Source of the DNA: Bacillus sp. N1-1
GTDB lineage: Bacteria > Bacillota > Bacilli > Bacillales > Guptibacillaceae
Direction: 5' to 3'
NCBI RefSeq assembly: GCF_009818105.1
Contig: NZ_CP046564.1
Location: 3,534,001-3,598,000 of the forward strand
DNA: 64,000 nucleotides
The first letter of the stretch is position 1. Each line of letters opens with the position of its first letter. The position numbers were made by a program, and so were the translations under genes. The notes beneath the pieces are model-generated. The model did not search any database. It saw only the letters and a program-made list of their open reading frames with translations, and had not been told where the DNA came from. Positions 30,689 through 39,364 of the stretch are shown piece after piece.

Positions 30689-31570
30689 ATGATCCAAGTA
30701 AAGAACGTCAAACATGACCGAAAACACTTTTCTCTTTCCATTCCAGAATTAGCGTTGGGTAGAGGCATCACCATTTTAGTTGGCAAGAACGGGTCTGGTA
30801 AATCAACGTTACTTCAACTAATCGCAACCGCGTTAAAGCCTCACAGAGGTACCATTCAATATGGAGGAAAAACAATGGATGACGCCCTCCCCTTCATTCG
30901 TAAAAATATCGGATTTCTCCCAACCGGTATTGAACTCTATGAAGAAATGAGAGTAAAACGATTTCTGCGCTACATGAGTGAATTAAAAGGTGTTGTTAAT
31001 GAAGATGCTGTTGAACAATCGCTTGTTGGTCTGCACCTTCAAGACGTGAAACGTGCCAAAATTAAAACCCTCTCACAGGGGATGAAACAAAGAGTTGGAA
31101 TTGCGCAGGCGATTCTGGACTGTCCCCCTATCTTGCTACTTGATGAACCATTAAACTACCTGGATAGTCGTGAACGAAAAAACGTCGTCTCGCTTTTAAC
31201 AAGGTATGCCAAATCAAGACTTGTCCTCATTGCCACACATGAGTTAAATGAATGGGAAGATATGGCGGACGATGTCATTTGGCTTCAAGAAGGAAAAGTT
31301 CTTTTTAAAGGACCAATCAACCTCTGGAAAACACATCTTCCTTTACGTGTGTACAAGGGTCAAATCCCGATCTCTAAAATCAAAGATCTTGACCAAGAAC
31401 GAATCATTCATATGAAGCGAGGACATGATTATTATTTGATTAAATATATAGGTAAAACAAAACCATTTGAGCATTTTAAAGAAGCCGAAGTTACGATTGA
31501 AGATGCTTACTTTATACGAAAGAAATCTAGAGATCACGGAACCATCCCTCCTCATAATTTGATATTCTAA
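30689..31570 (+). CDS. ABC transporter ATP-binding protein (module 2)
   Basis: About 293 aa. Walker A VGKNGSGKSTLLQ, signature LSQGMKQRVGIAQA, Walker B ILLLDEPLNYLDS and switch His ATHELNE are present. The start at 30689 has GAGGTG 6 bases upstream; a GTG at 30680 overlaps it. It is the last gene of the sigma-ABC operon, followed by a terminator. Confidence 0.9.
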   Translation: MIQVKNVKHDRKHFSLSIPELALGRGITILVGKNGSGKSTLLQLIATALKPHRGTIQYGGKTMDDALPFIRKNIGFLPTGIELYEEMRVKRFLRYMSELKGVVNEDAVEQSLVGLHLQDVKRAKIKTLSQGMKQRVGIAQAILDCPPILLLDEPLNYLDSRERKNVVSLLTRYAKSRLVLIATHELNEWEDMADDVIWLQEGKVLFKGPINLWKTHLPLRVYKGQIPISKIKDLDQERIIHMKRGHDYYLIKYIGKTKPFEHFKEAEVTIEDAYFIRKKSRDHGTIPPHNLIF

Positions 31571-31603
31571 AAAAGTAGCCCATATTTATCGTGGGCTACT
31601 TTT
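31571..31603 (+). terminator. Terminator of the sigma-ABC operon
   Basis: The arms AAAAGTAGCCCA and TGGGCTACTTTT continue into TTTTT. Confidence 0.92.
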
Positions 31604-31665
31604 TTAGCAGGTGCTTTCCTCTCTATAGCGAACTAATGGTTAACCGAGTAAAGAAGGTGATTTCC

Positions 31666-32421
31666 TTGCAAAAGCAATCTCTAGGTATGATCTATGAATT
31701 TATTCTCGCCCTACTTCTTATCTATTCACTCGTCATTGATTTGCCAGATCCTGAAGGGGCCGCACTCGATTTCTTTATTTGGATCCTATTTTTGATTGAT
31801 TATGCGACACGGCTTTTCTTAAGCGAAAACAAGTGGGCTTTCATTAAACAGCATCCGCTTGATTTAATCGCCATTATTCCTCTTGATCAGTTGTTTCGAA
31901 CTGCTAGACTTGTTCGATTTATACGCGTTATTCGTTTAGTGGCCCTTATCAATCACCGCACTTCTATGTTTGAACTATTTTTCACAAAATACAAGATTGA
32001 TCGCGCCTTTGTCTATGTGATCTCGCTTCTATTTATTTCTGCTCTTTCAATGAAATGGATCGAACCGGAGTTTGAAACCTATGGTGATGCACTCTGGTGG
32101 GCAGTTGTCACAACGACGACTGTCGGCTATGGTGACTTATATCCTGAAACAGCGGCCGGGAAAATCGTTGCAGTCGTTTTAATGATCGTCGGCATTGGGA
32201 CGATTGGGGTGATTACAGGGACCGTTGCCGCGATGTTTTCTAATAATAACAGCAAAGATCTTCCGTCTGAATTAGAAGAAATAAGAAAAAAGATTAACAG
32301 CTATCCAAACATTAGCCAGCTCGACTACAAGCATATGATTGAAAAACTTGAAGAAATCCAAAAAAGAGAAGCGAGAAAGGATAATGATGAACAGAGGGGA
32401 ACGAAACATCAAACATCTTAA
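31666..32421 (+). CDS. Voltage-gated potassium channel-like protein
   Basis: About 251 aa. Six-helix ion-channel layout with an arginine-rich S4-like helix [18 protein letters not shown] (residues 81-98), a pore loop with the K+ filter TVGYGD at 152-157, and a charged cytoplasmic C-terminal coil. There is no RCK domain. I choose TTG 31666 because GAAGGTGAT precedes it; the longer frame to 31591 overlaps the terminator of the previous operon. Confidence 0.9.
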   Translation: MQKQSLGMIYEFILALLLIYSLVIDLPDPEGAALDFFIWILFLIDYATRLFLSENKWAFIKQHPLDLIAIIPLDQLFRTARLVRFIRVIRLVALINHRTSMFELFFTKYKIDRAFVYVISLLFISALSMKWIEPEFETYGDALWWAVVTTTTVGYGDLYPETAAGKIVAVVLMIVGIGTIGVITGTVAAMFSNNNSKDLPSELEEIRKKINSYPNISQLDYKHMIEKLEEIQKREARKDNDEQRGTKHQTS

Positions 32422-32441
32422 TACGCTTAACCAAATAAAAT

Positions 32442-32483
32442 CCCCCTAAAAGGCGTTTGAAAGAACAAACGCCTTTTAGGGGA
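32442..32483. terminator. Long terminator between convergent genes
   Basis: Perfect 17-base arms CCCCTAAAAGGCGTTTG and the reverse complement. The T-tract lies on the minus strand, so it mainly ends the cupin gene. Confidence 0.85.
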
Positions 32484-32522
32484 ATGAGCTAAAACATTCC
32501 GTTCAAATCAACTTACCCGTTA

Positions 32523-33230
32523 CTATAGTTTCTTACTTTCTTGAAGAAGTTTCGATTCTCCAGTACGTTCCCATTCTTCCACGACTTCGTATGCTTTCTC
32601 AGGTGAATAACCCTTTCCAACTAGCACTCCCATTAAAATGAATTCTTGCAAAATGTGCGTCGCATTTATACCTCTTTTCACATCTTCCAGTCCTTCATTC
32701 ACAAGATATTCCGTATACTCCACCCACTCGTCTGGCGTTTTACCAAACACCTTTTCAGCTCGATTATTCTCCGCTTCTTCCGCCGCTATGGCATCTGCTT
32801 TGGTTTCATGAACCGTTCCAAACGGATGGTTTGGTGGCGCATAGATGGAATAAAGCTTTATTGGTACATCACCAGTATTTGTTAGGTTATGCCATGTTCC
32901 TGCAGGAATGAAAATCGCAAAATCGTCATAAACCTCTCTCTGATAATTCAAAGCATCTTTTCGTTTCCCCATCTGAACCTTTCCCTGACCTTGTTCAATC
33001 CGTAAAAACTGATCTAAATTAGGATGATTCTCAAGGCCAATGTCGTCACCAACGTCAATATTCATTAACGTTAACTGTAAGTAGTCTCCCGTCCATAAAG
33101 CAGTTCGAAACGTATCGTTTTGTAATGTAGCTGCATTAATATTTGCTACAAAAGGGTTCGGTCCATAATCTTTGAATTCTCTACTTCCCTTACTACCTTG
33201 TGATCCAAAAGAATTAGCATTCGTGTACAT
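32523..33230 (-). CDS. Cupin domain protein
   Basis: About 235 aa with a single cupin barrel. The histidines of GLENHPNLDQF and the second motif IFIPAGTWHNLTNTG match cupin motifs 1 and 2. The C-terminal 80 residues are helical. The start at 33230 (MYTNANSFGSQG) has AAGGG about 10 bases upstream. Resembles the mannose-6-phosphate isomerase-like group; the substrate is not known. Confidence 0.85.
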   Translation of the reverse strand: MYTNANSFGSQGSKGSREFKDYGPNPFVANINAATLQNDTFRTALWTGDYLQLTLMNIDVGDDIGLENHPNLDQFLRIEQGQGKVQMGKRKDALNYQREVYDDFAIFIPAGTWHNLTNTGDVPIKLYSIYAPPNHPFGTVHETKADAIAAEEAENNRAEKVFGKTPDEWVEYTEYLVNEGLEDVKRGINATHILQEFILMGVLVGKGYSPEKAYEVVEEWERTGESKLLQESKKL

Positions 33231-33330
33231 TATTTTCAATCCCTTCACAAATCATAAAATATCCTATGCATTTGTGCTGGGTGTGTACGTCAAAAATAAT
33301 ATTAAAGCCTATTTTTTCCTATTATAAAAC

Positions 33331-33364
33331 GGCAATCGCACTGAAACTATTCAGTGCGATTGCC
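33331..33364 (-). terminator. Terminator of the intracellular protease gene
   Basis: The arms GGCAATCGCACTGAA and TTCAGTGCGATTGCC are followed by TTTT on the minus strand. Confidence 0.88.
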
Positions 33365-33396
33365 AATAACTAGAGCGCTTTTTTTAAACGCTACTC

Positions 33397-34401
33397 CTAT
33401 TTAACCACTTTTTCTGCTTTTACTTCAGTTTGGCTCCATGCTGTTGTATAAACATTGAAAAGCGATTCCAGCTGATTGACCAAATCAAGGGCAAGGAGCC
33501 CATTTCCCTCAGCTTGCTTCGAACATCCAATCGGAACGGTTCTCTTTATCAACTGTGAATAAATTTCGGCCTCACTGAGCGTTCGCTTAAATTCCTTTTC
33601 TGCCACGTTCATTAGAAGAGCAAGTGCTCCTGATACGTGCGGAGCAGCCATAGACGTGCCAGAAAGTACGGCATACTCTCCACCTGGATAAGTTGATAGA
33701 ATATCGACTCCTGGTGCAATTAAATCAATTTCGTTATTCGTATTCGAAAACGGTGCAAGCGTACGTTGGAAAGAGGCTGCTCCTACTTCAATAACCTCAT
33801 TATACGCGCCTGGATAAGCGTATTCTGACGTATCTTCTCTACCGTCACCTTCATTTCCAGCTGCGCACACGACCGAAATATTTTGACTCACCGCATCTTT
33901 AATTGCTTCGTAAAGTTCAGGAACATTAGACGGGCCACCGAGAGACATCGAAATCACGTTTACTCGCTCACCATCTGGTCCCTTCCAATCGATCGCATAG
34001 CGGATACCATTAATGATCGATTGATAAGAACCGCTTCCCGCTTCATTCAGTACTTTTACAATTAATAACTTCGAATCTGGCGCCACACCTTGAACACCTT
34101 TTTCTCCGTTCGTCGCCGCAATTGTTCCGGCTACATGCGTGCCGTGCCCATTATTATCATCGTAACGATCCGCATCTCCACCGAAATCTTGCGTGAAATT
34201 CTTACCACCGATGATGCGGGATTGGAGATCAGGATGATCAATCTGACAACCGGTGTCTACTACGGCAATGATCCTTCCCTTTCCTTTTTCTGATTTATCC
34301 CATATTGCTGGAGCTTGAACCATTTCCACTCCGTCCGGCAGAATTCCCGCTTCTTGAACAACCGCATTTACTTCGAATGGTATTAGTCTAACTTCGCTCA
34401 T
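33397..34401 (-). CDS. isp: Intracellular subtilisin-like serine protease
   Basis: 334-aa S8 peptidase with Asp49 ([13 protein letters not shown]), His86 ([10 protein letters not shown]), oxyanion Asn183 (AAGNEGDG) and Ser250 ([10 protein letters not shown]). There is no signal peptide. A short N-terminal extension carries LIPFEV at residues 6-11, the LIPY/F-type motif by which intracellular subtilisins block their own active site until processed. It therefore acts in the cytoplasm. The ATG 34401 has GAGGGG upstream. Confidence 0.95.
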   Translation of the reverse strand: MSEVRLIPFEVNAVVQEAGILPDGVEMVQAPAIWDKSEKGKGRIIAVVDTGCQIDHPDLQSRIIGGKNFTQDFGGDADRYDDNNGHGTHVAGTIAATNGEKGVQGVAPDSKLLIVKVLNEAGSGSYQSIINGIRYAIDWKGPDGERVNVISMSLGGPSNVPELYEAIKDAVSQNISVVCAAGNEGDGREDTSEYAYPGAYNEVIEVGAASFQRTLAPFSNTNNEIDLIAPGVDILSTYPGGEYAVLSGTSMAAPHVSGALALLMNVAEKEFKRTLSEAEIYSQLIKRTVPIGCSKQAEGNGLLALDLVNQLESLFNVYTTAWSQTEVKAEKVVK

Positions 34402-34511
34402 GTACAGCGCCCCTCTCTTTTACCTGAATTATCTGATAAATACACAAGGGTTGTCTAGTTCCATATGGTCTATTTTCCCATTTTATTTTATAGAGAAATC
34501 ATTCTTTCGTA

Positions 34512-35867
34512 CTAGAGAAGCCGTGCCGCTATTTCCGCAAGCTTACTTCGCTCTGTACTCGTTAAATGAATAATGCCAACTTCATCCTCTTGCTTTAACC
34601 GCTCAACTGCATAAGTTAAGCCATTGTTTACAGAATCAAGGTAAGGATGATCAATTTGTTCAGGATCACCAATTAGAACGATTTTTGTTCCTTCTCCAAC
34701 CCGTGTTAGAATCGTTTTCACTTCATGTGGCGATAAGTTTTGTACTTCATCGATAATCACAAATTGATTTGGAATGCTTCTCCCTCTTATGTATGTTAAC
34801 GCTTCAACCTTTAGAGTCCTCAGTCCTGATAAAATATGATTTAATTCCTCTTCGTTTTTCGCATCAAATAAAAATTCTAGATTGTCATAGATTGGCTGAA
34901 TCCACGGTCTAAGCTTTTCTTCTTTTTCACCGGGTAAAAAGCCAATATCATTGCCAACTGGTACGACAGGCTTTGAGACAAGGAGCTTTTGGTAATGTTG
35001 TTCATCCTCTGTCTGGCTAAGTCCAGCAGCAAGGGCAAGCAAGGTTTTCCCCGTACCAGCTTTTCCTGTCGCACAGACGAGGGATACGTTTTTGTCCATC
35101 AATAGCTCCATGAGCATGCGCTGCTGGACATTTTTTGGCAGCACTCCCCAAATATGTTCACTTTCTCGGTTCAATCCTTGAATGACTAATTTCTGATTGT
35201 GAATCAACATTCTTCCAATCCCAGAATGGCTGCTGCCAAATAGATCTTTTAAAAGGATAAAATCTTGACTATAAACTTCTTCGGTCGTATACTCTCGCAC
35301 AATATCTATCGAAAGTTCACCGCTCTTGTATAACGCGTCAATCACTTCAGGAGGCACAAGAATTTCATGGTATCCTCGATGAAGCCTCTCTACATGATCA
35401 ATGAGACGATCATTCTCATATAGTTCTGGAAAAAATGCAGGTAAATCAAGTGATTTCTTTAGCGCATCTGCTTTTGCAATCATCAACGTATCATTTGAAA
35501 CGAGGACAACATCGCCTATTGAATCCGTGCTTAAATTAATCGCTACTGCAATAATGCGGTTATCATTTGAATCTTCACTAAATTCATTTCGTAATTTGTC
35601 AAAAGAGCGATGATTCAACTCAATTCGAAATGTTCCTCCGGAGTCAAGCGGAATGGGTTTATCGAGCTTCCCTTTGTTTGTGTCTCGCAGTTTCTTATAC
35701 ATTCTGCTAAATTCTCGCGCATTTCGCCCTACCTCATTCATTAATCGCTTCTTAGAATCGATTTCTTCAATGACAATCGCTGGGACGACAACATGGTTGT
35801 CTCCAAACTGAAAGAGTGAATGGGCATCATGCAAAAGAATATTGGTGTCTAGAACAAAGGTTTTCAA
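34512..35867 (-). CDS. PIN-PhoH family ATPase (PhoH2, YlaK-like)
   Basis: 451 aa. The N-terminal PIN nuclease domain begins VLDTNILLHD with further acidic residues. The C-terminal PhoH ATPase has Walker A ATGKAGTGKT near residue 275 and Walker B FVIIDEVQNLSPHE. This fusion is known to act as an RNA helicase/nuclease in other bacteria. The start is TTG with GGAG 11 bases upstream, somewhat far. Confidence 0.93.
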   Translation of the reverse strand: MKTFVLDTNILLHDAHSLFQFGDNHVVVPAIVIEEIDSKKRLMNEVGRNAREFSRMYKKLRDTNKGKLDKPIPLDSGGTFRIELNHRSFDKLRNEFSEDSNDNRIIAVAINLSTDSIGDVVLVSNDTLMIAKADALKKSLDLPAFFPELYENDRLIDHVERLHRGYHEILVPPEVIDALYKSGELSIDIVREYTTEEVYSQDFILLKDLFGSSHSGIGRMLIHNQKLVIQGLNRESEHIWGVLPKNVQQRMLMELLMDKNVSLVCATGKAGTGKTLLALAAGLSQTEDEQHYQKLLVSKPVVPVGNDIGFLPGEKEEKLRPWIQPIYDNLEFLFDAKNEEELNHILSGLRTLKVEALTYIRGRSIPNQFVIIDEVQNLSPHEVKTILTRVGEGTKIVLIGDPEQIDHPYLDSVNNGLTYAVERLKQEDEVGIIHLTSTERSKLAEIAARLL

Positions 35868-36011
35868 CTACAGAACAGCTCCTTTTAACGAAAGTATAAG
35901 AAGGCGAAGGAATGTCCCTTCACCTTGAGCTATTCCCGATTTTTTCTTTCGGATCCTTCCTTTTTACACAAACACAATCTGATTTACAGTTTCTTCATAA
36001 TTTGTGATTTT

Positions 36012-36782
36012 CTATTCTCGCACATATTGTTTATAAGTCGCATATTCACGAAAACCAGATTTACGTAGAATGGGTTCTGACGTTCCAAGTCTTGCCTGCG
36101 TCACCGCTAGCTCACATCCTCTTTTTCTCGCTTCAATTAGACGATCTGCTAACAAACTACGATAGATGCCCTTCCCTCTATCTTCAGGTAGTACACCCGC
36201 TCCGTTTAAATAGAGTACCTTCCCATCCTTGCTATAGCGATAATTCGAATAACCTACAGGCTTATTGTTATCGAGGGCAATCGTGTATCCTCCTCTTCGC
36301 TCTGGAAATTGAAGGTAAGATGCTCTCTCAGTAACGGCAGCCTGAATCGCTTCATCATCATATCCCCAGATCTTCGCTGCTACTTCCACATGCGCTTGCA
36401 CGTCTTCTTCCGTATTCACTTCTCTATACGTAAAGTCCGATATAGCCGCTTCTTCTACTGTTAGCTTCTTCGCTAAACCTCTATATGTATCGTAATGCTG
36501 AAATCCTAATGTGAGGAGATGCTTTTCAAGTTCACTAGAATCCGAGCTTGATCGCACCCACCACGACAATGGACTTCCTTCAAAATAAGCGATCACATCT
36601 TTTACTTCGTGGATGGTCCGATGATATCGAACAACTTTATTCGCATAGACGCTAGTTGATTTTTTATTTTTGATCATCACGAGGTCATCATTTTGAATAT
36701 AGTGAATAGATTCAGGTACAAGAGCTTCTTCGTAATCCCATTGAATCGCTTCAATTGCACGTATGATTTGTTCTTCATCCAT
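36012..36782 (-). CDS. GNAT family N-acetyltransferase
   Basis: 256 aa. The acetyl-CoA motif is GVLPEDRGKGIYRSLLADRLIEARKRG near residue 195, with the following TQARLGTSEPILRKSGF typical of tandem-type GNAT proteins. The N-terminal half looks like a divergent second GNAT copy. The acceptor is unknown. Confidence 0.88.
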   Translation of the reverse strand: MDEEQIIRAIEAIQWDYEEALVPESIHYIQNDDLVMIKNKKSTSVYANKVVRYHRTIHEVKDVIAYFEGSPLSWWVRSSSDSSELEKHLLTLGFQHYDTYRGLAKKLTVEEAAISDFTYREVNTEEDVQAHVEVAAKIWGYDDEAIQAAVTERASYLQFPERRGGYTIALDNNKPVGYSNYRYSKDGKVLYLNGAGVLPEDRGKGIYRSLLADRLIEARKRGCELAVTQARLGTSEPILRKSGFREYATYKQYVRE

Positions 36783-36923
36783 TGCATATCATCTCTTTTC
36801 TCCATTATTTATCTCGATTGATCCCCCCGCATCTTTTCTCACTAATCCGTCACATCTGGTCGTGATTAAAACGCATAGCACCCGGACATACTGGGAATAA
36901 AAAATGTTAAGGAGGGTGTGCTG

Positions 36924-37082
36924 ATGGAAACCAATCAGCTTAGAAAAGCACTAGAGCAGCGCAGAAACTACTACATCTCAAAGCTTATTGAGGCAGGAGC
37001 TTATTCCACCGCTGATCACCATCTCTATCGCTGTACACTAACGGATCTTGAAAAAGAGTACAAACAACTATCCAACTATTAA
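36924..37082 (+). CDS. Fur-regulated basic protein A family (FbpA-like)
   Basis: A 52-aa basic protein, METNQLRKALEQRR followed by YYISKLIEAGAY and LYRCTLTDLEKEY, which fits the FbpA family signature. AAGGAGGGTG lies 5 bases before the ATG. No Fur-box-like palindrome is seen in the 140 bases upstream, so iron control is doubtful here. Confidence 0.8.
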   Translation: METNQLRKALEQRRNYYISKLIEAGAYSTADHHLYRCTLTDLEKEYKQLSNY

Positions 37083-37209
37083 AATGTTAGATCAACGTGA
37101 GATTCGATGAGAATCTCTTTTTTATTTGATTGTATACGTATAAAACAGCTATAGACTGGTAAAAATAGAGCCATAGCATTAAAACTAGCAAAATAAGAAA
37201 GGATGAAAC

Positions 37210-37485
37210 ATGATGAATAAAGCGGAACTTTTATCGACTGTTGCGGAACGTGCAGCAATGTCAAAAAAAGATACTGCCAGAGTGGTAGACACCTTAATGG
37301 ATACGATTGCCGAAGCACTTGCTAAAGGTGAAAAGGTGCAGCTTGTTGGATTTGGTAACTTTGAAGTGAGAGAACGCTCTGCTCGTAAAGGACGCAATCC
37401 GCAAACTGGCGAAGAAATTCAAATTCAAGCATCTAAGACACCTGCGTTTAAACCAGGAAAAGCATTAAAAGAAAAAGTTGTTTAA
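37210..37485 (+). CDS. hup: HU-type DNA-binding protein
   Basis: 91 aa. Classic [14 protein letters not shown] dimer helices, then [28 protein letters not shown] with the DNA-bending arm and the proline of RNPQTG. AAAGG lies 7 bases before ATG 37210 (37213 is also possible). A monocistronic nucleoid protein. Confidence 0.96.
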   Translation: MMNKAELLSTVAERAAMSKKDTARVVDTLMDTIAEALAKGEKVQLVGFGNFEVRERSARKGRNPQTGEEIQIQASKTPAFKPGKALKEKVV

Positions 37486-37492
37486 CATAAGG

Positions 37493-37522
37493 AGAGCTGG
37501 ATCCATTTGGTTCCGGCTTTTT
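37493..37522 (+). terminator. Terminator of the HU gene
   Basis: AGCTGGATCC and GGTTCCGGCT pair with one mismatch and one G-T, followed by TTTTTAA. Confidence 0.7.
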
Positions 37523-37538
37523 AATTGAGGAGAAATCG

Positions 37539-37628
37539 ATGGAATTTATGCAGATAATCAAATACACGGTTACCTTCGTTACGATCATTATGCTGATCGT
37601 TTTTTACTACCGAATGGCTAAAAAGTAA
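37539..37628 (+). CDS. Tiny single-pass membrane protein
   Basis: 29 aa: MEFMQIIKYT, then a hydrophobic stretch VTFVTIIMLIVFYY and a basic end RMAKK, giving an inside-positive C-terminus. GAGGAG lies 7 bases upstream. It is too short to classify, but start signal and layout are good. Confidence 0.55.
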   Translation: MEFMQIIKYTVTFVTIIMLIVFYYRMAKK

Positions 37629-37651
37629 AAGCGCGCTAATTGAGCGCGCTT
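37629..37651 (-). terminator. Terminator overlapping the MOSC gene stop
   Basis: The arms AAGCGCGCT and AGCGCGCTT are followed by TTTT on the minus strand. Confidence 0.8.
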
Positions 37652-38280
37652 AGCTGTTTGCTTAATTTATGATACCAGCTCTCATTAAGCTCTTTGGCAA
37701 GTAGCGCCTTCACAAGTCCTGTGCGATCTGTTCGATCCTTATACGTAACCCGGTTAATCAATGAAACCGTCACATCATGGTCAGGTCGATGTTCAAGTAT
37801 AATGTCATCCTGAACAGTGACGTGCCCCTCTTCTAATACTCTCAGATAATACCCGCTGTACCCATTTTCCATTACAAATAAGTGCATATTCTCAACTTCA
37901 AACTTTTTTGCGAGCTTAAAGCAAGGCTGTCTTGGTAAACTAACCTGAACTTTTATGCCGCCGATTTGATAAATATCTCCAATCCGCGCTTCTTTCTCAT
38001 CTAGTCCAGACACTGTGAAGTTCTCACCAAATGCGCCTAGCTTCAATTCACATCCAAGTTTCTTTTCCCAGTACTCATAATGTTCAACGGGATAAACACA
38101 AATCGCTTTCTCTGATCCACCGTGATGGACGAGATCTGCCTGGCCATCGCCTTCTACCTGTACATTTGAAACATATACAGATTCACGAACAGGTTGTTTG
38201 TAGATACCAGTAGAAATCGGCTTTCCTTTGTAAGTCGTTTCAACGGGTTTACCAACATTTACGCTAATTAATTTCCCCAT
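37636..38280 (-). CDS. MOSC domain protein (YiiM-like)
   Basis: 214 aa. The MOSC core includes DLVHHGGSEKAICVYPVEHYEYWE, GAFGENFTVSGLDE, RIGDIY and the conserved cysteine of LPRQPCFKLAKKF, the expected molybdenum-cofactor sulfur ligand. The C-terminal 3-alpha helical part is present. The ATG has GGAGGGATTAG upstream. It is a probable molybdoenzyme involved in reduction of N-hydroxylated compounds. Confidence 0.9.
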   Translation of the reverse strand: MGKLISVNVGKPVETTYKGKPISTGIYKQPVRESVYVSNVQVEGDGQADLVHHGGSEKAICVYPVEHYEYWEKKLGCELKLGAFGENFTVSGLDEKEARIGDIYQIGGIKVQVSLPRQPCFKLAKKFEVENMHLFVMENGYSGYYLRVLEEGHVTVQDDIILEHRPDHDVTVSLINRVTYKDRTDRTGLVKALLAKELNESWYHKLSKQLSALN

Positions 38281-38339
38281 CTAATCCCTCCTTCCCTAAG
38301 TTTAGCATAAGAAAGGGCGTTCCCTTTGCAACGCAAAAA

Positions 38340-38360
38340 AACAGCCGCATGACGACTGTT
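38340..38360 (-). terminator. Terminator of the FbpB-like gene
   Basis: AACAGTCG and CGGCTGTT pair around TCATG, followed by seven T on the minus strand. Confidence 0.78.
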
Positions 38361-38369
38361 TTCTTGTAT

Positions 38370-38489
38370 TTATACGTGGCGATTATCAATTCGTTTTTCT
38401 ATCTCAGCAAGTTCTTTTTCATTTTTAAGAAGTTCTGCTTTATTTTGATCAACGAGCTGTTTAAAAGTTAATTTTTTCAGCTTTTTCAA
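38370..38489 (-). CDS. FbpB family small basic protein
   Basis: 39 aa starting at TTG: MKKLKKLTFKQLVDQNKAEL followed by an acidic-basic helix ending RIDNRHV. It fits the FbpB family pattern (SFEELV..NK.ELL...E...IE.R) in layout and length. GGTG and 7 bases precede the start. No Fur box is evident upstream. Confidence 0.7.
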   Translation of the reverse strand: MKKLKKLTFKQLVDQNKAELLKNEKELAEIEKRIDNRHV

Positions 38490-38605
38490 CAAAATTCACC
38501 AACTTTCCCTCTGCATGAGTTCATTATACAACAGGAGTACGTTAGATAAGTTAACAAACTGTTAAAATTTTGTGAAAATTTACACACATTTCAGCTTATG
38601 AACGA

Positions 38606-39217
38606 TTATTCAGATTCATTCCTATTGGATGTAGGCCCACCACTTAAACCATAAAAAAATAATTGCAAGACGTCGTCTAAAAAGTCTTTTCGCTCTGACC
38701 ACGTTTCGGCTGATACTCGCTTGACCTCTGTTTTGAGGGCATTAAGATAAAATATAATCGATTCCATTGAAAGTGAAGCATTAATTTCTCCACGCTCACG
38801 TGCCCTTTCAAGGAGCTGAACGAACAGTGGAAGGGTTTGCGTTCGGTAGAAATGGTCTACATATTCTTTCAGCTCTTCATCTGCCGTTAACATCTCTTGA
38901 AGCAACGATGGGTCCAGACTCTGAACAGCTTTATGTTTCTCAAAAACAATTAACTCAACCAAATCAGCGAACGTACGCTCTTCCTCGACACTCTCTTTAA
39001 ATATTTGAAACTGTTGATGCATGTACTCTTTCATCACCGCTCGCACAAGCTCTTCTTTACTAGTGAAGTGATTGTAAATCGTTACTTGAGAAACTCCTGC
39101 AAACCGCGCGATGTCACTGATTTTCACTTTCTTAACGCCTTCTTTATTAAATAACATAAAAGCAGCGTTCATAATATCTTTACGCTTTTGTTGTTTTCGT
39201 AATTCAAATCCATTCAT
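38606..39217 (-). CDS. TetR/AcrR family regulator
   Basis: About 203 aa. The N-terminal helix-turn-helix ISDIARFAGVSQVTIYNHFTSKEELVRAV is clear; the C-terminal ligand domain is not recognisable. ATG 39217 (MNGFELRKQQK) is preferred. It is divergent from the 39365 ABC exporter, with a long palindrome between them, so it almost certainly represses that exporter and itself. Confidence 0.92.
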   Translation of the reverse strand: MNGFELRKQQKRKDIMNAAFMLFNKEGVKKVKISDIARFAGVSQVTIYNHFTSKEELVRAVMKEYMHQQFQIFKESVEEERTFADLVELIVFEKHKAVQSLDPSLLQEMLTADEELKEYVDHFYRTQTLPLFVQLLERARERGEINASLSMESIIFYLNALKTEVKRVSAETWSERKDFLDDVLQLFFYGLSGGPTSNRNESE

Positions 39218-39241
39218 TATCATCACCATTATTAGTATAGC

Positions 39242-39279
39242 ATTTATTGAACTATTTATTAAATTTGAGTTCAATAAAT
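39242..39279. promoter_or_regulatory. Palindromic operator of the TetR regulator
   Basis: The perfect 12-base arms ATTTATTGAACT and AGTTCAATAAAT are separated by 14 bases. It lies between the divergent genes and covers the region upstream of both promoters. Confidence 0.82.
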
Positions 39280-39280
39280 A

Positions 39281-39309
39281 TTGATTATTTCCGTACAGTC
39301 ATTTATGAT
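39281..39309 (+). promoter_or_regulatory. Promoter of the ABC exporter operon
   Basis: TTGATT, 17 bases, TATGAT, directly next to the palindrome. Confidence 0.7.
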
Positions 39310-39364
39310 AAAAATGAAATATATATTAAATAATAGTTCAAAATTTTACTGAGGGGGAACCTCA

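Noticed and set aside
31591..31665. Longer start for the potassium channel-like protein
   Set aside because: It would overlap the terminator of the preceding operon and has no ribosome site.
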